Assembly: GCA_010015805.1 (NCBI GenBank)
Contig: ML978131.1
Span: 558,001 to 622,000, forward strand
Length of the DNA: 64,000 nucleotides
Reading direction: 5' to 3'
DNA from: Rhizodiscina lignyota
Taxonomy: Eukaryota; Ascomycota; Dothideomycetes; Aulographales; Rhizodiscinaceae
The translations under genes were made by a program, and so were the position numbers. This document shows, piece after piece, positions 1 to 11,381 of this stretch. The notes beneath the pieces are model-generated. The model did not search any database and was not told the origin of the DNA. It was given only the letters and a program-made list of their open reading frames with translations. The first letter of the stretch is position 1, and each line of letters starts with the position of its first letter.

Positions 1-630
1 TGTTTCCTTCTGGAAGACCGCGGGACCCTAGCCAGTCATAGGGCTCTCGCCGTCTGTGCCGGCATTTAAGCTCGAGCTAAGCTTTGACCGGAGACTTGCG
101 AGATCACCAGGAACGCGCCGTTTTGTGGAGATCCAAAAATAAGCTTGCAGATTTTAACGAGGGTTCCTTTAGTCGCTCCCCTTTTTGCCAGCCCAGTCAC
201 GGACCACTGCGATCCCTGTCCAGCAGAGAGTAGTACATGGCCATTATCCTTCACCATTTGAAGCCTCTATGGGTCACCTTGCGCTTACTGTTCAAGGGAA
301 TATTTGACAGCTCATGCGTACCTGCCACTTGCCGCGAGGTACCAGCTGGATAAATTGTGTTGTCTGACAGCACCGTGCCATTCACGAGCCTCAAGCGGAC
401 GGTCCGATGCTACCATACACGGAAGTAGGTGTACGATTACAGATCTTCGGTATCCAGCTGAAGTGTGCAATAATCATGCGGCAAAAGCTGGAACTCTGGA
501 TAAGTATAAATCATTTTCCTTACTCCCAATTTTGGAGAGGGTTTTCCAGAGGATAATCTTCCCGTAGCGGTCCCACGGCTAGCTACTGTCGTTCTTTACT
601 TCCTGTCTCTCGTTAATTTCGGATAAAATA
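1..630. other. left-edge non-coding region and GH55 promoter
   Basis: No convincing gene was seen in either strand; the short open frames lack domain-like composition. A TATA-like stretch (gtataaat) lies near 503-510, about 120 bp before the GH55 start codon, and is followed by pyrimidine-rich sequence, which fits a fungal promoter. The left edge may hold the end of an upstream gene that cannot be recognised here. Confidence 0.5.
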
Positions 631-3600
631 ATGTATATTTCCCGTGTAGTGGCTCTTGCGGTCGCTGCTTGTGGCAGTGTCGCCCTCGCTCTACCAAAGA
701 ATGGAACTTCGAAACCTCATCCGCATTTAGAGCATCATAGAGTGAACGCCACCGCACTGCTGTACCCTCCGTATCATTTCACGCCAGTCAACGCTACCTT
801 CAAGCCGAGTTCAAAGTTAGTATACACATGAGTTTTGATCCGTTCTAAGCTAACGCTCTCTTAATAGAGGTTTGCCTGCTTCTGCTAAGAATCACACAAT
901 TCATCCGCAATCCCCAACTAAGGAACCGAAAAACTCCACCGCCAGCTCAAACAACTCGACCCTTCACTTCAACAATTTCCTGGAAGAAGCCTCTTGCACG
1001 CCTCTTGCTCCGACAAATCCTGGTACTTTCTGGTATGAAAGCATAGATCACAATGGCTTGGCACCTTTCATTGAGGGCTCTGGGTACACTGTCTTTCGAA
1101 ACGTCAAAGACTTTGGTGCAAAAGGTGATGGCAGCACGGACGACTCTATTGCCATTCAAAATGCCATCAATGGTGAGCGAGATCCTCTGTAGCCACATAG
1201 GTCTTGACACTAACAGGAATGATTCATGAATAGCTGGAAGCTCTCAGAACTCGAGGGACAGTGGCGCTTTCGGAAGCACTGGCTCACCCGCAGTCATCTA
1301 TTTCCCTCAGGGAAAATACGTCTTGCAAAAGCCAATCCAGATGTACATCAACACTTTTATCATCGGCGATCCTAATAATAGACCTCAGATCCAGGCTGGG
1401 TCATCATTCAGTGGTTCGACTTTAGTATTCGGAAAAGACCCAAACCTGGGCAGTTCGACCGACTGTTTCTATTCTGGTATCAAAAACATCATATTCGTGT
1501 CCACGGCGATTAGCGCAAGCACAACATTCACTCTACTCGATTGGTCCGTCTCCCAGGCCACCCAGTTACTTAACTGTAAATTTGACATGCCCGATTCCTC
1601 GCAGCATACTGGTATGTCACCCTCGTGTTGAGTCTTGCGCATTCACTCACAGTCACAGGTATTGCTATGCCAGAAGGTGGATCTGGAACGATGATTGGCA
1701 ACCTGCAGTTTGTGGGCGGCAAAATCGGTATCAACATGAGCAACCAGCAGTACCTTCTCAAAGACATCACTTTCGACGGATGCAATGTGGGAATATTCAT
1801 CAGCCATGTGTTTGATTTGGTGGTCGAGAACGCCCAGTTTTCCAACTGCGGCACTGCGATTGATGGTATGAAATTTCTATGTCTAGGTCCTGTTTTTCTG
1901 AGCTGATGAATCATTCAGCAACTTCTGGAGGTGCCGGAAACGTTGGTAGTGTCGCGATTATTGACTGCTCCGTTACGACTACTGGGACTTTCCTCAACAC
2001 CAAGCAGGAGTCGAGCGGAGATGACTCCATTGTCATAGAGAATCTTTCAGCTGATAATTCCGTTCCCGTTACTGTCTCTGCTGGAGGTAACACCATCCTG
2101 ACTGGCGGTGTTTCTGAGACCTGGGTCTATGGTGAGTTCTTGCGCACTGATCCTTTGAAGAACTAGCCAAGTGGGTGACAAAACAGTTGAGTCGTGGCTG
2201 CAATACGGCTCACCGTGAGGATACATACGCCCGTCAGTTAACATAGACTATACACGCTGAGGCTGCGAACTTTGGATAAATACTATCTAGTATATATCTA
2301 ACCGAGCTTTCAGAGATGTTCTAGTCTATGTGGAAGAACAGAACTCGTTCTCACTGCGGGCGATTGTTTAATCGGGCGCTCAGCTATTTCGTCACCCTCG
2401 TGGTAGCTAACAGTGGGAACAGGAAATGCATACGTTCCTGGAGGTCCAATAACTGGTGCGCATCAAACTGGAACCACGTACTCTTCGTCGCGATCTCAGA
2501 CGCTCCTGAATGGTGGCAAATACATCACTTTGACCCCTCCAAATTACAATGAGTACAGCCTGGATCAGATCGTCAACATCAAGTCCGTGTCTGGCTTGCC
2601 GGTCATGGGTGATGGCCAGACCGATGATACAAACAACATCAATCAGATTCTGGCTCAGAGTGCAGGGTGTTCCGTCGTGTACTTCCCAGCCGGAACATAC
2701 ATCGTCACCGATACAATAAAAATTCCTCCGGGATCGCGCATCATTGGTGAAGCTCTTTCTGCTATTAGTGCAAGTGGCGATACGTTCAAAGACGCCAACA
2801 ATCCAGTGCCGATGGTCCAACTTGGCCAGTCTGGAGACCAAGGCGTCGGCCAAATCTCCGACATGCTCTTTACTGTAGCAGACGTTTTGCCAGGGTGTAT
2901 CTTGCTCGAAATCAATATGAAAGGGGCGGCGTTGGGTGATGTTGGCATCTACAACTCCCACTTCAGAATTGGTGGAGCCCTTGGCAGCACAGTCGAAACA
3001 TCATGTCAAAGCACCACTAGCCCGTGTTTGGCAGATTTCTTGCTACTCCATTTGACTCCCACTTCTTCTGCATATGTTGAAAACATGTGGGGCTGGGTTG
3101 CTGACCACGACCTGGATGGATCTCTAGGCTTTGCCAGAATCGCCGGTGGCAGAGGTGCATTGATCGAGTCTACAGTGGGGACATGGATGATTGGTACAGC
3201 GTTCGAGCACTCTACGCTATACCAGTATAATATCAACAGCGCGCAGAATGTTTTCATCTCCATGCAGCAGAGCGAAACTCCATACTGGCAAGGCAATGGA
3301 TCCCCGGACCTTGCACCAGCACCCTGGGTTGCCAACACCGTCACCTACCATGATCCCGACTTTTCAGCCTGCGCGGGAAACGATGCCCTCTGTCGCATGG
3401 CGTGGTTCGAACGGATTTCAGGAGGAAGCGACATTTTCATCTGGGGACCTGGCTTCTGGACCTTCTTCAACCACGAATCTCAAACCTGTTCCGGTCAAGA
3501 CGGAACTTGTCAAGACAATGCCATTGAAGTTGTCTCGAACCCAGAGAGACTCTTCATGTACAATATCAACACGAAGAGCAACTTGAACGTCTTGATCAAC

Positions 3601-4398
3601 AATGGACAAACGCTTGTCACGCAGAACAACAACCCTGGCAGCTGGGGTGCCGTAGTCGCAGCATTCCTCGCGGACTCTGGAAGTAGCACCAGCACTAACC
3701 CGCCACCACCGCCACCAACTGGGCCGAGTGGACCTCAGGTCACAAACTCCGAGGCGTTCTCTACCGGCGCTGGTAATACAGACAATGCTAACATCAATGA
3801 TGGCACTGGAAATGGTGGGACAGACACTTATAAATGCTATTCCGGAGGTTGGCAAAACTATCCTCCTTCATCGGAATGGATCGAGTTCGACGCAATGTGG
3901 AACTACAGTATTGCTGCCATGCAGTCAGGCTGCAGCGATATTGGAATCAACCCTGATGATACGAATGAGCAAATTGGAGAGATCTACAATGCCATTCAGC
4001 AAGTTGCTCAGAACAGTCTTGTTGACCACCGCTACATTCTGGCCACTATCATGCAGGAGTCTATCGGCTGCGTTTGGGTCGGCACTTCGTTTGATCAAGA
4101 CGGCGGCGCGAACCCTGGGCTCATGCAGAGCGCTGGTGGCGTTTCATATGATCCGAGCAATTCTCAGAGCAGCATCACGCAAATGGTTGTCGACGGCACG
4201 CAAGGTACATCTCAGGGCGACGGACTGGTTCAAGCCATCAATATATATGGCAATATCTACGAAGCTGCACGATACTACAACTCCGGCGAGGTGGATGAGA
4301 GTGATCTCAACAATGGCGAGGGGGCCACTAATACGTATGTGACTGACGTGGCCAATCGCATGACGGGCTGGGTCTACGCAGCGCCAGCCAACTGTTAA
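631..4398 (+). CDS. secreted GH55 exo-beta-1,3-glucanase with C-terminal lysozyme/SLT-like domain
   Basis: Predicted secreted glucan-degrading enzyme. Exons by splice signals and phase: 631-815, 868-1172, 1234-1611, 1659-1865, 1919-2131, 2414-4398, giving 1,090 residues. The start is chosen because it opens a hydrophobic signal peptide (residues 1 to about 20). Two pectate-lyase-3/right-handed beta-helix halves follow, each with an FGAKGDG..DD or MGDGQTDD type motif and a VIYFP/VVYFP strand, which is the layout of family GH55. A Pro/Ser/Thr linker around residue 845-880 leads to a tail unlike GH55: it has an MQES motif (near residue 975) and a GLMQ motif, the two hallmarks of lytic-transglycosylase/lysozyme-like folds. 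The fifth intron (2132-2413, 282 bp) is several times longer than the others and resembles a repeat found elsewhere in the window. The GH55 identity is firm; activity of the tail is inferred. Confidence 0.9.
2132..2413 (+). repeat. copy of dispersed repeat forming intron 5 of the GH55 gene
   Basis: This intron begins GTGAGT and ends CTAACAG. By eye it can be lined up in patches with the intergenic repeats at about 4500-4860 and 11895-12165: a GGGTGAC..A..AGTT..GTCGT block near 2171, CAATAC..CTCACC after it, and a TATTTCGTCAC.CTCG block near 2387. The similarity is partial and was not computed. Confidence 0.45.
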
Positions 4399-5249
4399 TA
4401 ATGTTCAAATGACATTTCTTTGGGTATATCAATACAAAATTTCATTCTTCTGCGGTCGAAGAGTCTGCCGACACAGGTGCCACCAGTTCGAAGCTAAGAA
4501 TCATCCAAGTGATCCAAACTCGTGTCTTAAATGAGTTGTGGTATCTGGAACTGCGTAACATGAGAAAGCTAAGTCATAAGATAGCGTGAGCTCACATGCC
4601 AAACGCTAGTAGGCTTACAAGGGTGACGAAAGAGTTAGTCGTAGCCTTTAAGACACTCACTAGCAATAACGTATAGCCTACGAATCCAATACTAGCATAC
4701 AAGATTTTCCAAGGTAAGCTTCTACGTATACATCCAAAAGGACGTAGACTAAGCTTGCAGAGATAGTCTCACTCCCCTTGAAGTGTAAAAATTACTTTTC
4801 TTTAGATGTTTCAGCTTGCTCGACACTATTTCGTCACTCTCGAGTACGCCTTATAATAGTGCAACTGTTATAATAGGTAAACTCATAATCACAACGTGCA
4901 AGACCTCTTACTTTCGTGCCACTTTTGACGAAATGCTGTTAAGTTTGCACGATTATTCTTAGGGGGGTAGCTCTCCACCGGGGTCAAAATCGGGCGGTTT
5001 CGGCCCCTAAAAATGGATTAATAAGCAAATTACTAAATAAACTGTGGACTACCTATAACTTAAATCTGACGCGTCTTCTATACATTTCTAATTTCCTACT
5101 CTTTCTTTTCCTTCTCTTCCTCCTTCCTCCTTTCTTCTTCTTATGCTTCCCCATTTCCCGCTGATAATACCAGTACTTCTATTACTTTAGCTGGTTTACC
5201 ATTCCCGTTGCTCTGATGCCTGTTCCTACAGTGCCTCCTGCAGTGCCTA
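4399..5249. other. intergenic region with a dispersed repeat and a pyrimidine tract
   Basis: This holds the GH55 3' region, a dispersed repeat copy (next entry), then an unexplained GC-rich block near 4960-5015 in otherwise AT-rich DNA (gggggtagctctccaccggg, cgggcggtttcggcccc), and a long C/T-only stretch at about 5097-5146 downstream of the MFS gene. No gene is seen. Confidence 0.5.
4500..4860 (+). repeat. dispersed repeat, intergenic copy 1
   Basis: It shares ordered blocks with the copy at 11895-12165: GTGATCCAAA, TATCT..AACTGCGTAACAT.AGAAAGC, GTGAGCTCACATGCC, AGCAATAACGT, GATTTTCCAAG, and CTCGAGTACGCCTTAT. The copies are well diverged and differ in length. There is no coding capacity. 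It looks like an old non-autonomous element of unknown family. Confidence 0.65.
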
Positions 5250-6918
5250 TCACTGCGATTCCTGTTGCTGTTGCAATTTCACGTACAAGCTACGAGCTCT
5301 CAAATTTCGACCCCAAAGGAATATTATCAACGGCACCGGCGCCGTGACAAGTGATATAAAGGCCATAGTCGAGATCGCCCAGGGGAATCCAAGATTTTGA
5401 GTCATTGGAACGACAAAGAGCGGCACTGCGATGCTGAAGGCGTACCGTACGATATTGTCTGCAGCTAGAGCTGAAGCGCCGAAATGGATGCCATATATAT
5501 CGTTCTTGTAAAGTGGCATGGAGAGCTTGCATCGGTTAATAAGAAATAGCGGAAGGTTGTAAGGGGGTGGGTTCAAACCATTATAAAGATAAATGATACC
5601 CCGACTAGGAATCCCGCCATTACTGGAATAATCCAATGGAAAGTAGGTTTAGCGGTCCAAGCTAGCCTATAAAACTCGGTAAGCTCTGACCTGCTATGTA
5701 ACGCTTCAGGAGAAACTAACCAGAACAGCGCAACTGGCATAAGGGGACCACCAACAATCGCCACAACCAATCTATTCTCATATGGGATATCCTGACCCGC
5801 TGCAGCAGCCCTTGCAACGGATGGTAGATAAATGCGTTTGTCACATATACTGATGACTGCCAGACCAACAACGCTACCAACAAGGACAGCTCCGAACGGC
5901 ATGACACTCTGGTACAGAGTAAAGCCAAAAACCTCAGAGAACAGAAGCGGATACGCGCCGTAAAAGAAGTACAGCACACCCTGAAAGATGCCTACCAACA
6001 GGGCAGTCGGCCAAATGAGCATCTCCTTGACCAGCATATGGCAGCTTCTGCCCAAAGAGATGGCAATGATCCAGAACGCGTTGCCTTTTTGGTCAACTTG
6101 CTCGCCTCTTCGCATGCGGTCGTTGCGCCGAAGCGTTGGAGGAAATGATTCTGCCCTAGGAAGGATGAAGATGGCGCAGAGCCCGAGCATCATTGCTGTT
6201 AGCCAAAACGCCCATCTCCAGTTATCGTTGCAAGCATGTACGATGCCTGCACCAGCGAGCGGTCCGACCTCCGTAGCCCAAATCTGTCCTGCGGCGTACA
6301 AACCCGCCATCAAGTTGCCCAGAGCCTCTCCCTTCGTGTCCCAAACGTCGGTTATGGCGCCTATCCCGATCACGACGACGGGAGCTATTGCGAAAGCTGA
6401 CAGGAAGCGGACCACCATAAGCCCCGGATAATTGTGTACGAGCGCGCAGACAATATTGAACACAATAGATAGCGGTAGCCCGATTACGTATACAACTCGA
6501 CGGCCGTAAACCTCAGATACGGATACCGCAATGACCGGGGCAAGAAGGAATCCAGCCGCAGCGATTGAGATGATAGCCAGCGATTGCGTATCCGAGACAT
6601 TGAAATCCAAGGCGACTCCAGGGATGGATCCAACGGCAACTGAGATGGAGAAGTTTCTAAAGGACAATACAGAATTCAGCGGCCCACTCTCCGGAGTGCG
6701 AGAAGGTGTAAGAAGAATGAGGTTGCTCACCCAACAAACGCGACTAGGATAGGACCGGACGCCAACCACAGTCTCCTTTTTTGCGGCCATGATCGTGGCT
6801 GAAGCGGGTCAGGCCCGGACGGACTCGCAGTCACAGGGTTTTCGGCGTCGGACGAACCTAGCTCAAAGACATCTCTTTGAGTCATAGAACGATACTGGTC
6901 GACTTTGTCTGCAGACAT
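5250..6918 (-). CDS. MFS transporter, DHA1 drug:H+ antiporter type
   Basis: Twelve-helix plasma-membrane exporter of the major facilitator superfamily. Exons on the minus strand: 6918-6731, 6656-5579, 5525-5250 (introns of 74 and 53 bp), 513 residues, normal for the family. The N-terminus is hydrophilic and leads into the first helix (WPQKRRLW); the loop after helix 2 has SEVYGRR, a good match to the DHA1 motif, and NWRWAFW and the last-pair motif IYGIHFGASALAADN are also typical. The second donor (ATG|GTTTGA) is weak, so that junction is less certain. It is divergent from the P450 gene with 471 bp between the starts, suggesting a shared promoter and possibly export of the P450 product. The substrate is unknown. 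Confidence 0.88.
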
Positions 6919-7389
6919 ATTGTAGGCGAATGTAGTAGGACCGAGAAGAGTTGGGAAGATAGGACCTTCTCCCTTTTCTCTGATGTGAATATATCACGGT
7001 TACCTCGGACGTGGTACGGAGTGGGAAATACTATATTCTCGGGAAGACAAGGCTAACAAGTGCAGTCCCCCTAATGAGTGACTAGGAATCAATATCTCGT
7101 TCTATGGCCAAGAAATGCTAGAGAGAAATGCTAGAGCGCGTGCGGCCGAGGCGGCCGAGGCTCGTTGGAGCGGCCGGAGCGGCTGAAGAACTTATCTCAA
7201 GTGTTAATCTACTCGCTTCGTTCTGAATGGTCCTTGGTATTAACATGGTTCATAAATATACGCGTCATTTGGGGATTTGTCACGTACTCGAATGAATGCC
7301 GCTCCTATAATGGAACGTCCGATGAGGTGCCTCACCTTTCATAATTTTTTGGTATTATCACTCATTGAAAATTGCATATTCCGCTTAGC
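6919..7389. promoter_or_regulatory. bidirectional promoter with CGG/CCG array
   Basis: This lies between the divergent MFS and P450 starts. At 7141-7190 there is a tandem array (gcggccgag twice, then cggccgg and cggctg), so CGG half-sites occur in both orientations; fungal Zn2Cys6 regulators bind paired CGG triplets. Just before it the 13-mer agaaatgctagag occurs twice (about 7110-7136). Function is inferred. Confidence 0.4.
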
Positions 7390-9091
7390 ATGGAGTGGAT
7401 ATTATATTCTATTCTCTTCCTAACGCTTTCCGCTCTCGTCTTCGGGCTGAGGGAAGTATGGAAAGCACCAAACGCTCTTACTGTCCTGCCGGGGCATTTT
7501 TTGAACAGACTGTCAACTGTATGGACACATGGAAAGGCACTGTCCTGAGGCTAATGATCGTTAATAGATCCCTCTTCTGGCCTCATTCATTCACGGTTCT
7601 ATGCCGTGGCAATTGCACGAGTCACATCAGAAATATGGTTTGTGCTTTCTTTTGGCCAAGCAGCCTAGTTTAGTTTCAAACTCACTCGGAAGTACTATAG
7701 GGGGCATGATACGAATTTCACCATTGCGGATTTCAACCAATACTATCACTGCTCGGAGAGACATTTATGGCTCACGCCCAACAAGTAAGGGAGGGTTCAC
7801 TAAATGTGGCTTCTACTTACACCTCGGCCGTCGACCTCAATTTTTCGGCGAACCCGATACTCGAAAGCATGGCGCAGTTCGAAAGCTCTTTGCTACGTCC
7901 TTCACGCCTGGCAGCATACATAAGAGAGAAATGATCGAACACAATGTTTCCGAGGAGGTCCAAAAGCTTATGGAGAGACTACAATTGCAATTAGTGGTTC
8001 GAGAGCATTGCCCAGAAGCAGAACAAACCGTCGACCTTCGGCACTGGTTCCTGTGCTTCTCAGCCGATATCGTATCTCGCTTTGTTCTTGGAACTTCACT
8101 GGACTGTTTAGATAGAGGTAAGGACTTGGTACGTTCTTGAAACATTCGCTTACTCGATTTGCACAAAGGAAGTCTTCCGGTGTGGTTCTCACAAGTCTCA
8201 AGGATATTCTACTGGGCCTCGCTGTTCGACTGTTTGGATAGCCTCGGCCTTACCAACATCTTCCAGCGAGCTCTTCGACTGTTTTTCTCAGAAAAGAACG
8301 CAAAGCTTCAGGCCTCCCGGGACGAGGCTATTCTAGGTTCAATGGAGCATCTCGACACAAACCGTTTGGACGCTGTGGCCGCAGCCGTGCGACAACTAGA
8401 TCCTTCCCCACAAATGAAGAATGAGCTTCTGGGCCACGTACAATCCATCTTACTCGGAGGTACCGATCCAATGACGACGGCATTGACTAGCATAGTGCAC
8501 TATACGCTACAGTCCCCTCAGACTCACGCAAAGCTCAAGGCCGAAATTCGCTCCTCACTTACTTCATTCGACAGCCTCACGGTACAACAAGCCAATGACC
8601 TCCCTTACCTAAATGCAGTGATCAAGGAAACGTTGAGAATATATCCTCCTGTAGCAACTGTGTTGCCCAGAAAATCGCCAGGTGCTGTTGTCGATGGTAC
8701 CTACATCCCACCGGATGTGCATGTGTCGTCATGTATGCTTGCAATACATCACAACCCAACGTATTTCAGCGAACCTGACAAATTCATTCCCGAACGGTGG
8801 CTAGATGGAGGGACAGGAGATAACCTCGAAGCCAGCCAGCCATTTTCGATTGGTCCCAGGGGTTGTATTGGTAAACAGTAAGACCTACCCAGCCCTCTAA
8901 CGAGTACTACATCTGACGTCATAAGCCTGGCAACTTTCTCCCTTCAGTATACGGTTATTGCGCTCTTCTTAAAATTCGACATGCAGTGTAACGAAGCGCC
9001 TTGCGACTGGCCGAAGCGGAATAAGAATTACTCTACGTGGATTACACCCTCTCTTTACGTTTCCTTACGAGAACGAAAGCCTCATTTTTGA
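7390..9091 (+). CDS. cytochrome P450 monooxygenase
   Basis: Membrane-anchored heme-thiolate monooxygenase, probably at the ER. Exons: 7390-7518, 7568-7637, 7701-8117, 8169-8877, 8926-9091 (introns 48-63 bp), 496 residues, full length for the family. The N-terminus has a hydrophobic anchor (residues 3-20). The LHESHQKYG / RISP region is typical of fungal P450s. The I-helix has GGTDPMTT, the K-helix ETLR, then PERW, and the heme-binding loop is FSIGPRGCIGK with the axial Cys near residue 438. All key residues are present, so it looks functional. Spliced ends of exons 4 and 5 join in the middle of the heme loop (GK|HLA). It is paired with a divergent MFS gene. I cannot assign the CYP family or substrate. 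Confidence 0.92.
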
Positions 9092-9744
9092 GTCCAAGGG
9101 CGAACAAGACGAGATACTTGTCGAATGATCTAGAAGATATCGAGTATTCCCAGAATATTCCGGGGTATCGACGGCATCTGAAGGACACACTGGTGAACTG
9201 AGTAGGAGGGACAACTGGGAAGGACTCTACTGTTTGGGAACTTCTGACTTGGGTTCACTCTCATCTATATACTCGTTCGTTATATCAGCTTCACTCTCAA
9301 AACCATCCTCATCGTGCATATCGTCTTCACTGTCATTGTCGCTCTCGGCGCAGCGTGTACGAAGTCGATTGTAAAACGGTGCCGTAACCTTCAGATCTTT
9401 CACATTTCTAGGATGCTTTGCCCTTCAGACGAGGATGGAAAGCCCAAGGCAGGCAAGACAATGCTCATTTATCGCGCGTACTGTGACCGATCTGTACAAT
9501 GCGCGTATATGTGCTTATAAAGTTGTCTTACACCTGCGATAAGTTTTTGAGGTCGGCTTTGTCGCTGATCTAAGTCCGTTATCAGCAATTTGAGAGGGTT
9601 TCCCCTGAGAACTGACGCGCTGAGTGACCAAGGATAAGATCTCATTCTCATCAGACCAAACTTGAAGCGGCAGGGCACGCACTTCCACAAAGATGGTAGA
9701 TTGCAGGTTCTACAATACACCACTTAAAAAATCAGTACAGGATG
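9092..9744. other. intergenic region with an orphan acidic open frame
   Basis: Between the P450 and HET gene ends. On the minus strand 9424-9227 is an open frame without ATG that encodes a basic stretch (TAPFYNRLRTR) followed by a very acidic tail (SDNDSEDDMHDEDG) and a stop. It could be the last exon of a decayed gene. Nothing else is seen. Confidence 0.3.
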
Positions 9745-11381
9745 CTACCTCTCTCCATCTTCCACTTTCAGTTCTACAAAGAACCATGTATGTTCCAATA
9801 TTCTATTACGATGCAGCGAAACTACGACTCGCTTCATCCTTGATTCACCTCGCAGATGATGTATTTGGAGAACCTTTGTCGAAGGTGATTGTGCATCATC
9901 ATGGAAAGATATAAGGTAGCCGAAGTCGAAAGTCAGGCTTAACCTACCTATCTCATCATACTCATCCCTTCGCAGCAAATCCCATTCCCAATACCCAGCC
10001 GAATACGGAGCCCCGCGTGGATTTCTGAATCGAAAACACAATACGAAAGGTCCAAACTCATCACTCCATCCTGGTTTGAAGCGTAGGTGATAGATAGAAT
10101 GGTCGTCAGAAGCTGCTAGGAGTGTGCCAAGGGAAGAAGACCAAAACTCTCCAGGTTTGACGGTTTCGAGACCGAAGTTGGGATGCGCAAGGTTCTCGGG
10201 ATTTCGTATGTGCAGGAAATGCCTACCTACGGCATCTGAATGTTTCATAGTGAGACTCTTGGGGACGGCGAGCTTATGATATTCGTTTGTTCTAATGCTC
10301 AAAGGACAGGAGGCGTATAGGTGAGGGAGAGCGCGAACAAAAAGCCCAGGCGCAACTAATTGAAGGTATACATCGTAACTGTCCAGTTGATTCCAGAGGC
10401 CAATTTGGTTTTCGGAAGCACTGTTTGGAAGATTATAGTGCAGTGTTGGTAAGATAATTTGTCCTGGGCCATCGCCCAGCGCAAATGGAGCGTGAAAGGT
10501 TATGCCTCGATTCGAGACAGAAAATTCGATCCCGGATAGTAGCGATGTCTGGACTGTTGGGCGTAGCCTCGATGCATCCCTGAATTCTCTCGGCGATGGA
10601 GCAAGAACCCCCATAAAATCTTGACGATATCCTGGTAAGGCTCTCCAAGCGAAAATTGACAAGTCGTTGGTGCTTTGAATGATCTCCTGTTGTAGCCGCT
10701 GGAACGCTTTGTTTCCTTCTCCGTAGATCATTGTCATGTTGATATCGAATATACCAAGTAAGGAGTATGCCATATCCTCCTCCCGAGTGGTTATTCTACT
10801 GGCAGCCCATGACATGCGAACTGCGACGGGAACATCAGTAAGCTCTGTTTCGCCAGTCAACACAGATTCGATGATTCCGGATACTTGAGCAATCTCGGCG
10901 CAAAGATCTCGTTTGGTTCCTCGCGGTTGCCAGTTCAGGTCGTAGAAGATGACGTCCTTGGACGGTAGAAGCTCTTGTAGAGTCCACCCTCGAGTAAACC
11001 ATTTACAATGTGTAAAGTTGCTGTCCTCTGGTTTCCAGTCCGCCAAGAAAGCACAGCAGATGTCAGCTTGGCTGTACCACTTGAACATTGAATTGATGCT
11101 TTCAGTTAGTTCGGCGCTGCTTGACTTATCAATGCAACAAGTGTCGACCCAAGCGTATTCAAGATATTCCTCACGAGCTAGTTGACAAGTCATCTCGATC
11201 TTCTTGAATCCGCATTTCGATTGCGCTTTCAACCTGGCCTCATCGCTCTTCATGTCTTCGAAAGAGACTTCATCGTCATCTAGGTCGCCCCATGTGTGTG
11301 TGAAAGTATAGCAAATCGCGGTGTTTTGTCGATGCTAGGAAATGACTTGAATTGAAGAGTCGAAGTGTTGATGAGTCTCAT
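9745..11381 (-). CDS. HET-domain (heterokaryon incompatibility) protein with out-of-frame start
   Basis: Fungal non-self recognition/incompatibility type protein. The HET domain is clear: WVDTCCIDKSSSAELTESI, MFKWYSQA..CCAFLADW, and WFTRGWTLQELL in its first third, then a long C-terminal region without a recognised domain. The expected start is ATG at 11381 (MRLINTSTLQF.., the family's usual opening). That frame and the HET-domain frame meet at a CA dinucleotide run (TG run on the plus strand, 11293-11302): one CA unit fewer would join them as SHTWGD, the conserved motif. As written, the first frame runs only about 36 codons, and translation of the domain would need the internal ATG at 11253. 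So this allele is either inactive, length-variable at the microsatellite, or mis-assembled. About 545 residues if continuous. Confidence 0.8.
11293..11302. repeat. short TG/CA microsatellite in the HET gene
   Basis: A five-unit TG run (CA on the coding strand) sits exactly where the two reading frames of the HET gene part company, inside the codons for the conserved SHTWG motif. Confidence 0.75.

Noticed and set aside
5571-5580. tRNA B-box-like ggttcaaacc
   Set aside because: It falls in the coding exon/intron border of the MFS gene and no cloverleaf could be drawn around it.
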